Assembly: GCA_964564415.1 (NCBI GenBank)
Contig: CAZMAV010000016.1
Span: 1-64,000 of the forward strand
Direction: 5' to 3'
DNA length: 64,000 nt
Source of the DNA: JALEFZ01 sp964564415
Lineage (GTDB): Bacteria; Bacteroidota; Bacteroidia; J057
Shown: positions 9,092 through 17,930 of the stretch, piece by piece
How positions within the stretch are numbered: the stretch's first letter is position 1
Layout of the letters: every line of letters begins with the position of its first letter
Translations under genes and position numbers: made by a program
Notes under the pieces: model-generated
What the model was told of the DNA's origin: nothing
Seen by the model: the letters and a program-made list of their open reading frames with translations, nothing else
Databases searched by the model: none

Positions 9092-10345
9092 ATGAAGAAA
9101 CCGGGATACCCCCCACACGAAGCAGAAAGACAAAGAGAAGTAGAAAAATACGAACTGCTGGACACCCTGCCCGAAGAAAGTTATGATTCCATTACAGCGC
9201 TGATGGCCTATATTTGTAAGGTGCCGATTTCTTTGGTTTCCATCCTGGACAGGGAGCGAAATTTTCTAAAATCCTATCACGGAGTTCCTTTTGGCGAGGA
9301 TCCCCGGGATCGCTCCTTTTGTGGGCATGCCATCCTCGGTAATGAGGAGATCATGATTGTCCCCGATGCCAAAGAGGACTTCCGGTTTCACGACAATCCC
9401 CTCGTAGAAGAGTTGGGGGTAAGGTTTTATGCCTGTGCCCCCCTGGTCAATCTCAGGGGATACAAGCTCGGGACTCTCTGTGTCTTTGATACCCAGCCCA
9501 AAGAGTTGGACGAGGAGCAGGTGAATGCTTTGATCAGCATGTCCAAGCAGGTCGTGCTCATCATGGAGGAAAGGTACAAGAATATACAGCTGGAAAAGGC
9601 AAAAAAAGAACTGCAGCAGCGCAACAAAGACCTAAAAAAATTTGCCGCCACCGTTTCTCATGACCTCAAGTCTCCCCTGGCCAATATTCTGGGTCTGACT
9701 GAAATCCTTAGCAATTCGCTGGAAGGTCAGATAGATGAGGAGAAAATCCGCTACCTGAATATGATCAAGCAGTCGGGCCAGTCTCTGCGAAGCTACATAG
9801 AGGGAATGCTCTCCTTTTATAGAAGTGAAGAACTCCTGGTCGATGGGGATGAGAAGACCTCGCTTTTGGAGATGTTTCATCGAATCGAAGGGGTGTTCTC
9901 AGCCGAACAGGACCTGGACCTGAGCCTGGACACGGAGGTGAAAGAGATAAATGCCAATACGGAGGCCCTCTCCCAGATTCTGATCAACCTGATCACAAAT
10001 GGCATCAAGTACAACGACAAAGAAAAACAGGTCATAAGGGTAGGAGTGAAGCAGAAAGGCTCCCAATACCTGATTGAGGTAGAAGACAATGGAAATGGGA
10101 TGGATGAAGAAGAAAAGAAGAACGCCTTTAATCTCTTTGAGACCAATGACAAGAGAGATCGCTGTGGCAGGCAGGGAAGTGGAATAGGCCTGGCCACGGT
10201 GAGCAAACTTGTCGACTACCTGGGTGGAAAAATTAGCATAGAATCTACTCCGGGCATAGGAAGTCGGGTATGTATGGCATTGCCAAAGGCCTCAGCACCT
10301 GATGCCGGAGTGGTGGAAGCCATCCGGGAGGAGAGTCGAGGTTAA
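9092..10345 (+). CDS. GAF-domain sensor histidine kinase
   Basis: 417 aa, no membrane segment, so cytoplasmic. Order: GAF domain (residues ~20-155, with DRSFCGHAIL and LGTLCVFD), a coiled linker rich in Glu/Lys, a HisKA H-box FAATVSHDLKSPLANI with the phosphorylated His at about residue 190, an N-box (QILINLITNGIKYND) and the ATP lid glycines (VEDNGNGMD, GSGIGLATVSKLVDYLGG). All catalytic elements are present. No response regulator is adjacent; the single-domain regulator at 17474 is a possible but unproven partner. Confidence 0.92.
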   Translation: MKKPGYPPHEAERQREVEKYELLDTLPEESYDSITALMAYICKVPISLVSILDRERNFLKSYHGVPFGEDPRDRSFCGHAILGNEEIMIVPDAKEDFRFHDNPLVEELGVRFYACAPLVNLRGYKLGTLCVFDTQPKELDEEQVNALISMSKQVVLIMEERYKNIQLEKAKKELQQRNKDLKKFAATVSHDLKSPLANILGLTEILSNSLEGQIDEEKIRYLNMIKQSGQSLRSYIEGMLSFYRSEELLVDGDEKTSLLEMFHRIEGVFSAEQDLDLSLDTEVKEINANTEALSQILINLITNGIKYNDKEKQVIRVGVKQKGSQYLIEVEDNGNGMDEEEKKNAFNLFETNDKRDRCGRQGSGIGLATVSKLVDYLGGKISIESTPGIGSRVCMALPKASAPDAGVVEAIREESRG

Positions 10346-10442
10346 TCTTTCCTTGTACCCCACATTTATATCTCTACATTGAAAGTATAAAGACACAAAG
10401 AAGGCACAAATAATCTGTTAGTATTTAAATAGTTTAGGGTTA

Positions 10443-10505
10443 GCCTCTCAATTTCATTTCGTCGTTTTTGGGGTCTCTTTTCCCTTATCCTGCCTTACAG
10501 GCTTC
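10443..10505 (+). repeat. Family 2 repeat, left-half remnant
   Basis: This stretch aligns by eye with the left half of the full element at 37107-37277: CTC-CAATTTCATTTCG, then TTGGG, CTTTTCCCT and ATCCTGC occur in the same order and spacing. No right end is seen. It runs up to the start of the next gene, so a TTG start at 10468 would translate repeat sequence and is unlikely. Confidence 0.5.
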
Positions 10506-10512
10506 TTACGAG

Positions 10513-11064
10513 ATGGCAGCCAAACCTGAATACCGGGCTCACGCTGCAAAGGGTAATTTTTCTTCCAAACTGGAATTTGCCCCTCGCTATTATATCAATA
10601 ACCGCTATTACAGCATCACCCAGGTATCAGAGCCAGCACTTTTTGATAAAAAGGAGAGTCTCCTTTTCCATATCCATTCATATCGGATAGGAAATGATTT
10701 GTCCCCAAAGGAACTGAAGCGTTACTTAGTTCAGGTTACCTATGGCCACGTAGAAAAGCACGTAGAGTACAGCAATATCCTGGTCAGAGCAGCAGGGAAA
10801 ATCATTTTCAGTAAACTGGAACCCAAGGAGAGGTTGGTCCTCCTGGAATACCTCAGGGGGCTCGAAGAAAATTCTCGCCTGCGAATTGCCGATATCGCCG
10901 AAGCCACAGGCCTGACGACCCGGGCCATCACCTCAGCCAATGAAAAGCTGATCCGAATGGGAAATACCTATCTGCCTTTCCAGCAATTTTCCACAGCCCA
11001 GAAATTTTTACAGTTCGCACATGAACAAGGCTTCTTCTTCTCCGAATTGAGGCAGTTGGTGTAA
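10513..11064 (+). CDS. Unknown protein with a C-terminal helix-turn-helix-like segment
   Basis: 183 aa from ATG 10513. The upstream TTG at 10468 is rejected because the sequence there belongs to a repeat element. No family recognised. The segment RIADIAEATGLTTRAITSANEKLI (about residues 125-148) has the pattern of a helix-turn-helix, like winged-helix regulators. The N-terminal half is mixed alpha/beta with aromatic residues. It has no signal peptide or membrane helix, so it is cytoplasmic. A DNA-binding regulator is possible but not established. Confidence 0.6.
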   Translation: MAAKPEYRAHAAKGNFSSKLEFAPRYYINNRYYSITQVSEPALFDKKESLLFHIHSYRIGNDLSPKELKRYLVQVTYGHVEKHVEYSNILVRAAGKIIFSKLEPKERLVLLEYLRGLEENSRLRIADIAEATGLTTRAITSANEKLIRMGNTYLPFQQFSTAQKFLQFAHEQGFFFSELRQLV

Positions 11065-11203
11065 GTAGATGTAAACTCACAAAAGTTTACATATCCCCAT
11101 CTTGATTTTTTACGGATATTTATAAATGAAAACCAGAGAGTATATTTTCCAGTACGATCGTGAATAGCGCAATTTCCTTGATTGGCACAATCTTGGATAC
11201 TAG

Positions 11204-11241
11204 GGGCAGTTTTTCTGTTGACAGAAAGATCGCCCTTTTTT
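11204..11241 (+). terminator. Rho-independent terminator-like hairpin
   Basis: GGGC, then TTTCTG-TTGA-CAGAAA, then GCCC followed by six T. It lies 140 bp after the gene ending at 11064 and before the gene at 11359. The stem has internal mismatches. Confidence 0.5.
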
Positions 11242-11358
11242 CTTGTCAGAGGGTGGAGGAGTCCATATTGTAGATATATGATTTCTTTCTTATCTTAAGT
11301 GTAGCATGTGTTTGTTTGTGAAGTGAGAGCGGACGAGTGAAGAAGTAAGTAAATATCT

Positions 11359-12066
11359 ATGAAGAAATTAGATGCCAACTGGTTTTTAGAGGGGCAATTG
11401 GATTTTGAGTACAAAAAGTACCTGTTGTTGGCCTACCTCCAGGAGGTAAGTAAGGAATTTGCCCAGGTGAAATTATATCCCTCCCTTACCGAATTGATTT
11501 TCCATTATCGCAACCTACAGACCTACCAGGAGGGAAAAGAATTCCTCAGTAAGCGCTTTCCCAGGCAATTGGACGAGGAAGAATTTCGCAAGCTCAAGCT
11601 CCGGATGAAGCAGAGCATCGAGGATTCCGAAGAAATGGAAGAGGTCGATTCCATTGTCAATTATGCCATTCCTCAGATTCATCAGCAATTGAAGCAGGGC
11701 AAGGAAATCTACGAATGGGTCGAAGATCACCTGCAAATCGAGCCGGTGGGCATCCTGCCCTTGTACAAGCAGGAGGGCTATTTCCTTCTTCAGGTTGCGC
11801 CTAGCAAGGAGGTCGATGCCTACGAGTACCGAATCGCCTTTTTTGAAAATACGGATTCCAACTATTATGGCATTTCGTTTTCGCGGGTGACAAACTTCCG
11901 CTACAGCATCAGCAATACCTACGAGAGCATGAAGCTGCGCCTCATTCAGGAGCACAAAAAATATCCCAATCCGGCGACCTATCTCCTGCTCACCAAAAAG
12001 CCCTTTCCTGAGGAGGAGTCCCTACTCCCCATCGCCAAGCGCAAGATGCTGGCATACCTGAAGTGA
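11359..12066 (+). CDS. Conserved-looking hypothetical protein
   Basis: 235 aa, no signal peptide or membrane segment. Begins MKKLDANWFLEGQLDFEYKKYLLLAYLQ and is rich in charged helices, with a beta-rich C-terminal third (YFLLQVAP, YYGISFSRVTNFRYSI). Codon use is like that of its neighbours and there is a clear start, so it is a real gene. No family was recognised. It is convergent with the acyl-CoA carboxylase gene (19 bp). Confidence 0.65.
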   Translation: MKKLDANWFLEGQLDFEYKKYLLLAYLQEVSKEFAQVKLYPSLTELIFHYRNLQTYQEGKEFLSKRFPRQLDEEEFRKLKLRMKQSIEDSEEMEEVDSIVNYAIPQIHQQLKQGKEIYEWVEDHLQIEPVGILPLYKQEGYFLLQVAPSKEVDAYEYRIAFFENTDSNYYGISFSRVTNFRYSISNTYESMKLRLIQEHKKYPNPATYLLLTKKPFPEEESLLPIAKRKMLAYLK

Positions 12067-12085
12067 GGGGATAAATGTATGTCCT

Positions 12086-13741
12086 TTACACCTGCAATAC
12101 TCCTGGGTTAAAAGGCTTCATGTCGGGATTTTGATCGGCGGCTTCTATGCCCATGGAGATGATTTCACGGGTCTTGAGAGGGTCGATGATCCCGTCTACC
12201 CAGAGGCGGGCAGCCGCATAATAAGGAGAGGTTTGCCGGGTGTAGCTTTCGGTGATCTTGGCCAATAGTTGCTTCTCATCCTCAGGATCGATTTCTTTGC
12301 CCTTCTTTTTCAAGGCCGAAACCTGAATTTGAAGGAGGGTCTTGGCTGCCTGTTCGCCCCCCATGACCGCAATCTGTGCAGAAGGCCAGGCAAAAATCAT
12401 CCGAGGATCGTAGGCCTTGCCACACATGGCATAGTTGCCCGCCCCATAGGAATTGCCTATGATGAAGGTAAACTTTGGCACCACAGAATTAGCGACTGCA
12501 TTGACCATCTTGGCTCCGTCCTTGATGATGCCCCCCTGCTCCGAGCGACTGCCTACCATGAAACCCGTTACGTCCTGGAGGAAGACCAGGGGTATTTTTT
12601 TCTGGTTACAGTTCATGACGAATCGGGCCGCCTTGTCAGCCGAATCCGAATAGATCACTCCGCCAAACTGCATTTCCCCCTTACCTGACTTGAGCAGTTC
12701 TCGCTGATTGGCGACAATGCCTACTGCCCAACCATCTATCCTGGCATAACCCGTCAGGATGGTCTGTCCATAGTCTTCTTTGTACTCATCCCAGGTGTCT
12801 CTGTCTATGATTCGGGTGATGATGTCCCTCATGTTGTAGGGCTTGGAACGAGAAGAGGGGAGGATGCCGAGGATTTCCTTGGGATCGTGGGCTGGAGACT
12901 TGGAGCTATCCCGGTTAAATCCGGCCTTTTCTTTATCTCCCAGTTTGGAGACCAGGGAGCGAATTTTTTCAAGGGCCGCCTCGTCATTGGGCATTTTGTA
13001 GTCGACGACCCCGCTGATTTCGCTGTGCATCGTTGCTCCTCCCAGTTCTTCGATGTCTACATCTTCCCCTATAGCCGAGCGCACCAGATAGGGGCCTGCC
13101 AGGAATACCGATCCCGTGCCTTCTACGATAAGTGTCTCGTCGCTCATGATGGGAAGGTAGGCTCCACCCGCCACACAGGGACCCATGATGGCTGCGATCT
13201 GAGGGATTCCCATGCTTGAGATGACAGCATTGTTGCGGAAAATTCTGCCAAAATGCTCCTTGTCGGGAAAAATCTCATCCTGCATGGGCAAAAAGACGCC
13301 GGCACTATCTACCAGATAAATGAGAGGAAGTCGATTTTCCATGGCTACCTCTTGGGCACGGAGGTTCTTTTTTCCGGTCATGGGAAACCAGGCCCCGGCC
13401 TTTACCGTGGCATCATTGGCTACGACCATGCAAAGCCTCCCGGATACCCGGCCTATCCCTGTTACCACCCCTGCTGAGGGGGCTCCCTTTTGCTCCTGGT
13501 ACATCTCATGTGCGGCCAGTGCTCCCAGTTCCCACCACTCTTCCTTGTTATCCAGGAGAAGGTTGATCCGCTCCCTTACCGGCAATTTTCCTTTCTTTTT
13601 GTGTTTCTCCATGGATTTCTCGCCGCCTCCCTGGTAGACTTTCTTGAGGTGGCCCTGCAATTGGCGGAAAAGTTCGCGGTTGTGGTCCTCATTGGTGTTG
13701 AAAACCATGTCATCAGCTTGGAAGGAAGAGGTGTATTTCAC
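12086..13741 (-). CDS. Acyl-CoA carboxylase, carboxyltransferase (beta) subunit
   Basis: 551 aa, typical length for biotin-dependent carboxyltransferases of the methylcrotonyl/propionyl-CoA type. Both crotonase-like halves are present: N-half VYLVDSAGVFLPMQDEIFP-like segment, IMGPCVAGGAYLPIMSDE and GGATMHSEISGVVDY; C-half FLQDVTGFMVGS, IGNSYGAGNYAMCGKAYDPRM and WPSAQIAVMGGEQAA. Resemblance is closest to methylcrotonyl-CoA carboxylase beta (leucine breakdown). It transfers carboxyl from biotin to an acyl-CoA in the cytoplasm. The biotin carboxylase partner is not in the window. Substrate is inferred. Confidence 0.88.
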   Translation of the reverse strand: MKYTSSFQADDMVFNTNEDHNRELFRQLQGHLKKVYQGGGEKSMEKHKKKGKLPVRERINLLLDNKEEWWELGALAAHEMYQEQKGAPSAGVVTGIGRVSGRLCMVVANDATVKAGAWFPMTGKKNLRAQEVAMENRLPLIYLVDSAGVFLPMQDEIFPDKEHFGRIFRNNAVISSMGIPQIAAIMGPCVAGGAYLPIMSDETLIVEGTGSVFLAGPYLVRSAIGEDVDIEELGGATMHSEISGVVDYKMPNDEAALEKIRSLVSKLGDKEKAGFNRDSSKSPAHDPKEILGILPSSRSKPYNMRDIITRIIDRDTWDEYKEDYGQTILTGYARIDGWAVGIVANQRELLKSGKGEMQFGGVIYSDSADKAARFVMNCNQKKIPLVFLQDVTGFMVGSRSEQGGIIKDGAKMVNAVANSVVPKFTFIIGNSYGAGNYAMCGKAYDPRMIFAWPSAQIAVMGGEQAAKTLLQIQVSALKKKGKEIDPEDEKQLLAKITESYTRQTSPYYAAARLWVDGIIDPLKTREIISMGIEAADQNPDMKPFNPGVLQV

Positions 13742-13884
13742 GAGTCAGTATCTTAAGTAGTTTTTGAGAGAAAGTCGGCAGAAACAACCATAATCACTGT
13801 CCCTGTCTACCTTGCAAATTAAGGAATGATCGGGAAGTAAACGAATGGAAGGAAAGCTATGTGGAACTTTTGTCTGAGGGTACA

Positions 13885-15003
13885 TCACAGGCCGGAAGAA
13901 TTGGATTCGATTTTCTTTTTCCCTTTTCCATAAACCCTTCTCAGCCATGTGGGTAGGAGAAAAACCCCGATCAGGAGATAGGGATAATAGGTGGCAAATC
14001 TCCACAGCAAGGCGATGATTCCAGCTACAGCAGCATCCCCGGGGATAAATTCATTGAAAAGGGGATAGAAGGTACCCTCCGCAAAGCCCGAAGCTCCGGG
14101 AGAGGGGGCTACAATCATGACCTGAAAAAGAATTACCTGACGGGCAAAAACCGTCAGATGTTCACTCACACTGAGGATGGCGAAGGCAGCCAGCACACTG
14201 CTGAGAGCGAGATAGCGGCCCAACCAGGCCAGGAGGGTAGAAACAGAAGCTTTCAGCCAAAACCAAAATGACTTGGACTGAAATTCTTTGGAGGCTAGCA
14301 TGAGGTCGTCGGCGAGCTTGTTGGCACCTTCACTCCACTTTCTCAGTCTTTTCCAGCGAAATATCTTCTTTATGGCATAATTGGTTCCTCTGGGATGGGC
14401 AAAGAGGGCAAAAGCCAAAAAGAGGGTGTAGGCAAACAAAGCCAGGTAGGCAGTCCAGAAAAATCCCTCCAAAGGCACCTGGTACCCAAAAATTTCTGGC
14501 TGGGATGCGGCCCCAAATACACTGTCATAGTCCACCAGGAGTAATACCAGGGGAAAAATCACAATGTAGAAGCATTCGTCGAGAAAAATAGTGATGAAAA
14601 CCAGGGCTGTACTCTTCCCCGCGGAGAGCTTTTCCTTCATTAGCATAAAAATAGCCAATGCCGACCCTCCCACTACCGAGGGAGTCAGGGCTGAACCAAA
14701 TTCCCAGAGGAGGATAATCTCTGCTGAAGAGCGAAAAGTCAGTTTTTGACCGGTGAGAAGGCGCATCCGCCAGATATAGCCCAGGTCGCGAAGCCCCATG
14801 AATAAGAAGCCCGACCCCAAAAGAAGGAAGGTCCCCAGGGACAACTCTATGGCCCTGAGAGGATTTTGTCCGGTGCGCTGAGTTTCCTCTACGATCTTGA
14901 AGATGGTATATCCCATGATGATCAGACCGATGAGGATAGGCCAGATAATGTTCTGCAAACGGAACTCTTTGACAATGTCAGAACGCTTTATCTGTTTGGC
15001 CAT
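13885..15003 (-). CDS. Flippase-like membrane protein (lysylphosphatidylglycerol synthase TM-domain family)
   Basis: 372 aa from the Met at 15003; an earlier Met at 15036 adds a short odd leader. About eight membrane helices. Segments LLWEFGSALTPSVVGGSALAI and MIVAPSPGASGFAEGTFYPLF match the conserved Gly/Pro motifs of the UPF0104/LPG-synthase-like integral membrane family, many of which move lipids or lipid-linked intermediates. No catalytic cytosolic domain is attached. A lone gene with gaps on both sides; substrate unknown. Confidence 0.82.
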   Translation of the reverse strand: MAKQIKRSDIVKEFRLQNIIWPILIGLIIMGYTIFKIVEETQRTGQNPLRAIELSLGTFLLLGSGFLFMGLRDLGYIWRMRLLTGQKLTFRSSAEIILLWEFGSALTPSVVGGSALAIFMLMKEKLSAGKSTALVFITIFLDECFYIVIFPLVLLLVDYDSVFGAASQPEIFGYQVPLEGFFWTAYLALFAYTLFLAFALFAHPRGTNYAIKKIFRWKRLRKWSEGANKLADDLMLASKEFQSKSFWFWLKASVSTLLAWLGRYLALSSVLAAFAILSVSEHLTVFARQVILFQVMIVAPSPGASGFAEGTFYPLFNEFIPGDAAVAGIIALLWRFATYYPYLLIGVFLLPTWLRRVYGKGKKKIESNSSGL

Positions 15004-15163
15004 GAATAAGAAGAGAATTTCCAATAAGCAACCCAAAAGATAGTTTTGGGTTCAATGTCTTGGCATAAAAATTATAGACTTGTAAGTTACGACCTGATAG
15101 GCCAAGCAGCAAAATAAATTCCCGAAGGGGAAGCAAGAAAGTGTAAAGAATGGCCAAAGTCCC

Positions 15164-15955
15164 TCAGGTATCGATTTCGGGATTGATCATTCGTGATAGG
15201 AGGCGATAGAGGTGTTGGACTTCGGGTTGGTCTTCCAGTAGTTTTTCATGCTGCTCCAGGGTGGGCTTATCGCCGCGGATGGCTGGGCCGGTCTGGCTGT
15301 TTTCAGGGCCCTCTTTCAGGGCCTTATCTACCGTGGCCTGTATGAGGGGAGCATAGATGTCGAGCCTAAGCCCTTTTTCCTGAGGCAGTTGCTTTTGGGC
15401 CAATTGGAAGAGATAATTGGGGAAATTGCAGGCGATGACGGCGCCCATGTGCATGCGAAGCCGGCTCTGAGAGTCCATCTGGTAGACCTTGGGACTCATC
15501 TTCCGGGCCAAAGAAAGGAGGACTTCCTCGACTTCCCCTTCTCCCTCTATAAAGAAAGGGGTATCAGCAAAGGATGTTATGGAGTCTCTCGTAAAAATCT
15601 GTAGGGGATAAAAGACAGCCTTCCGCTCTCCCAGAGGCTGAAGGGCCGAAAGGGGAATGCTTCCCGAACTGTGAACAAAAATCTGACGGGGAGAAAGCGA
15701 GGCCTCATCCACAAGCCCTTGGGCAAGCTCCTCAATGGCTGCATCTCTGACAGTGAGAAATACAAGGTCTACCTCTCGCCGAAGGTCCGCGAGTTTGAGG
15801 CTGCCGTGAGGAATTTCATAGGTCTCCCTGTAATGGTTGAGGTTTTTGGCATTCCGGCTGATTAACTGAAAAACCTCAACCCCGGCTCGTTGTAAGTTGG
15901 GGATGAGGCTCCAGGCGAGGCGTCCGGCCCCAATGATGGCGACCTGTTGGATCAT
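15164..15955 (-). CDS. Rossmann-fold oxidoreductase with DUF2520 C-terminal domain
   Basis: 263 aa. N-terminus VAIIGAGRLAWSLIPNL is a dinucleotide-binding GxGxxA loop. The middle has VHSSGSIPLSAL and VFYPLQIFT; the C-terminal helical part (RMHMGAVIACNFPNYLFQLA onward) is DUF2520. Proteins of this architecture are predicted NAD(P)-dependent reductases. I recall this family including the alternative ketopantoate reductase PanG, which would fit panB 3.3 kb away, but the link is an inference. The start overlaps the stop of the upstream OmpA-type gene by 4 bp, so the two are co-transcribed. Confidence 0.85.
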   Translation of the reverse strand: MIQQVAIIGAGRLAWSLIPNLQRAGVEVFQLISRNAKNLNHYRETYEIPHGSLKLADLRREVDLVFLTVRDAAIEELAQGLVDEASLSPRQIFVHSSGSIPLSALQPLGERKAVFYPLQIFTRDSITSFADTPFFIEGEGEVEEVLLSLARKMSPKVYQMDSQSRLRMHMGAVIACNFPNYLFQLAQKQLPQEKGLRLDIYAPLIQATVDKALKEGPENSQTGPAIRGDKPTLEQHEKLLEDQPEVQHLYRLLSRMINPEIDT

Positions 15956-17340
15956 ACATTGAGATCGGTCAGGATTTCTTCCAGTCGCTCAGGATCGATC
16001 CGGCGAAACTTTACCTTCATCTTGATGGTGGGACGCTTCTTGCGGTTTTTCTTCTTTTTATAAAATTTCTTGAGGTAATAGTCAGGCTTGAAAGAAAGCT
16101 TGGCCAGGTAGGCCCTTCCCCTATTATCGTATTGTATACCGATGAGGATCAATTCTGTATCATCCCGAAGATACTTGACACTATTGGAAATATACCTCCT
16201 CTTGTCCTCGCGGATCAGGGGGATATAGGTTTTGACCACTTCGCCTACAATCATGGCCTGTGTGGTCTTTTCATAGCGGCGACCCTTGAATTTTATCTTG
16301 AAATCTACTCCTCGGTCGTCTCTTTCGGCATTGAGAGCATAGTAGAGGGGCCTGGATATGGCATAATTGCCGGGGGTCTCCACCTGAATGACATAGCCGT
16401 CCATGATGCCGTTGTACTTGATTGGGTTTTTGGTTTCCCTCCAAGTCTTAACCGTAGGCATGGGTGGAGGGGGATCGAGGGTTCCAGTCCTGGAAGAGCG
16501 GCGTCGGCGACCCCGTCCCGAATAGACAGCCATGTCCCTGTCTCGACGTGAGGAAGGCACAACAGCATCAAATTTTACTCCATCGCGGACCCGGGCGGCA
16601 CGCCTACCATCTCTTACTTCAAAGGAAAACATCCCCGCAGCTTCCAAAGGCCCATCTTTTGAAAGGGTAGGCTGATCTGCGACGATCATGTCTCTCCGCG
16701 AAAATAGCTCTGCCATTCGCACCGAAAGAACTTCCTCCTCAGTATCAAAAGCATCGGGCGGGATGACCAGTTTGGTTTTTTGAGGGGTGAAAATGACCGT
16801 GGTATGGCTGGGATTAATATCGAAAAAGTCGTATTCGCAGTAGACCGTGTCTATGAGGCTGGCAGGATCTTCAACCATGACTTCCTCCTGCTCCACTTCC
16901 AATTCGCTGGAGTCCACCACGACCACGGGCTCAAAGACCTCTGTAGTGAAAATAGCCGAAAGATCCACCCTCCTGTTGCGTTCGCGCCCCTCAAAGGTCT
17001 CGTTGCTGGCTACGGGCTGGGTTGTCCCCATCCCCTCATAGGTAATCCGGTCTAGGGATACGCCTTGTTCGACAAGGTAGAGAGCCACTTGTCGAGCCCT
17101 TTCTTCAGAAAGGTTGAGGTTGTATTCGGTAGAACCAATGCTGTCGGTATGGCCAAATATTTCTACAAAATAAGAAGGATATTTCAGGAGAATAGAGGAC
17201 ATAGAGTCCAGGACGACCTTATTTTCTTCCTGTAATTGGTAGCTGTCGAAGCGAAAAAATACGGTGTCGATGAATATATCCTGTCCCCAACTTTGTTGAA
17301 AGAAGACCAGGAAGATGAGGGCAAGAAAGTAGCGCTTCAT
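15952..17340 (-). CDS. OmpA-family envelope protein with N-terminal peptidoglycan-binding domain
   Basis: 462 aa from the Met at 17340 (another Met is three codons upstream). Signal peptide KRYFLALIFLVFFQQSWG. The OmpA/MotB domain comes first (residues ~25-135: VFFRFDSYQLQEENK, FGHTDSIGSTEYNLNLSEER, GRERNRRVDL), the reverse of the common C-terminal placement. Then follows a beta-rich domain seen in many Bacteroidota surface proteins (TKLVIPPDAFDTEEEV, LEAAGMFSFEVRDG), then a very basic tail (KKFYKKKKNRKKRP). Probably anchors an outer-membrane or periplasmic module to peptidoglycan. Stop overlaps the DUF2520 start. Confidence 0.8.
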   Translation of the reverse strand: MKRYFLALIFLVFFQQSWGQDIFIDTVFFRFDSYQLQEENKVVLDSMSSILLKYPSYFVEIFGHTDSIGSTEYNLNLSEERARQVALYLVEQGVSLDRITYEGMGTTQPVASNETFEGRERNRRVDLSAIFTTEVFEPVVVVDSSELEVEQEEVMVEDPASLIDTVYCEYDFFDINPSHTTVIFTPQKTKLVIPPDAFDTEEEVLSVRMAELFSRRDMIVADQPTLSKDGPLEAAGMFSFEVRDGRRAARVRDGVKFDAVVPSSRRDRDMAVYSGRGRRRRSSRTGTLDPPPPMPTVKTWRETKNPIKYNGIMDGYVIQVETPGNYAISRPLYYALNAERDDRGVDFKIKFKGRRYEKTTQAMIVGEVVKTYIPLIREDKRRYISNSVKYLRDDTELILIGIQYDNRGRAYLAKLSFKPDYYLKKFYKKKKNRKKRPTIKMKVKFRRIDPERLEEILTDLNV

Positions 17341-17473
17341 AGGTAGCATGGATGTTGAGTAGGGATAATGCGACTTTTCGCTGCGAAATATAGAGAAAAA
17401 TCGTCAATCGCAGAAAATTTATAACATATGCCGGGAATAGTTGGGAAGAGAATCTTTGGAAGATACGTAGTAA

Positions 17474-17854
17474 TCAGGGCCCTTTGAGGTACTTTTTCAG
17501 AATGGGGAGAAAGGTCTCTTCCTGAAAAGGCTTGATCAGCACGTCGTCCATCCCGGCTTCTCTGACTTCATCGAGCTTTTCGGGAAGGGAGTGGGCAGTC
17601 AGGGCAATGATGGGAACATGGGCGCCAAGTCTTTCCTTGCGAATGTGGGCCGTAGCTTCTAGGCCATCCATCAAGGGCATCTCTATGTCCATGAGAATGA
17701 GGTGAAAAGCTTCTTCTCTGACCCGCTGTATGGCTGCCTCCCCATTATCTACAGCTACAGACTCCATGCCCATTTTATGAAGGATATGCTGAGCAATCAT
17801 GACGTTAACTTCCTCATCTTCTACGATGAGAATCCGAATTGGGGCTTTCGACAT
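17474..17854 (-). CDS. Single-domain response regulator (CheY-like)
   Basis: 126 aa consisting only of a receiver domain. Acidic pocket VEDEE (12-14), phosphoacceptor Asp56 in LILMDIEMP, Thr in ALTAHS and Lys in LIKPF are all present. Without an output domain it works by protein contact or phosphotransfer. Its sequence is of the type found attached to hybrid kinases. The neighbours are not kinases; the GAF kinase at 9092 is the nearest intact one. Confidence 0.92.
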   Translation of the reverse strand: MSKAPIRILIVEDEEVNVMIAQHILHKMGMESVAVDNGEAAIQRVREEAFHLILMDIEMPLMDGLEATAHIRKERLGAHVPIIALTAHSLPEKLDEVREAGMDDVLIKPFQEETFLPILKKYLKGP

Positions 17855-17930
17855 ATAATTTTACCCTAAGGAAGCTTTAATATCAAAGAAAATAGGCCTA
17901 GCAAGCCGATTATGCAAATCTATTCTTTGA

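Noticed and set aside
10468..10512. TTG start extending the HTH-like protein upstream
   Set aside because: The extension would translate the family 2 repeat remnant.
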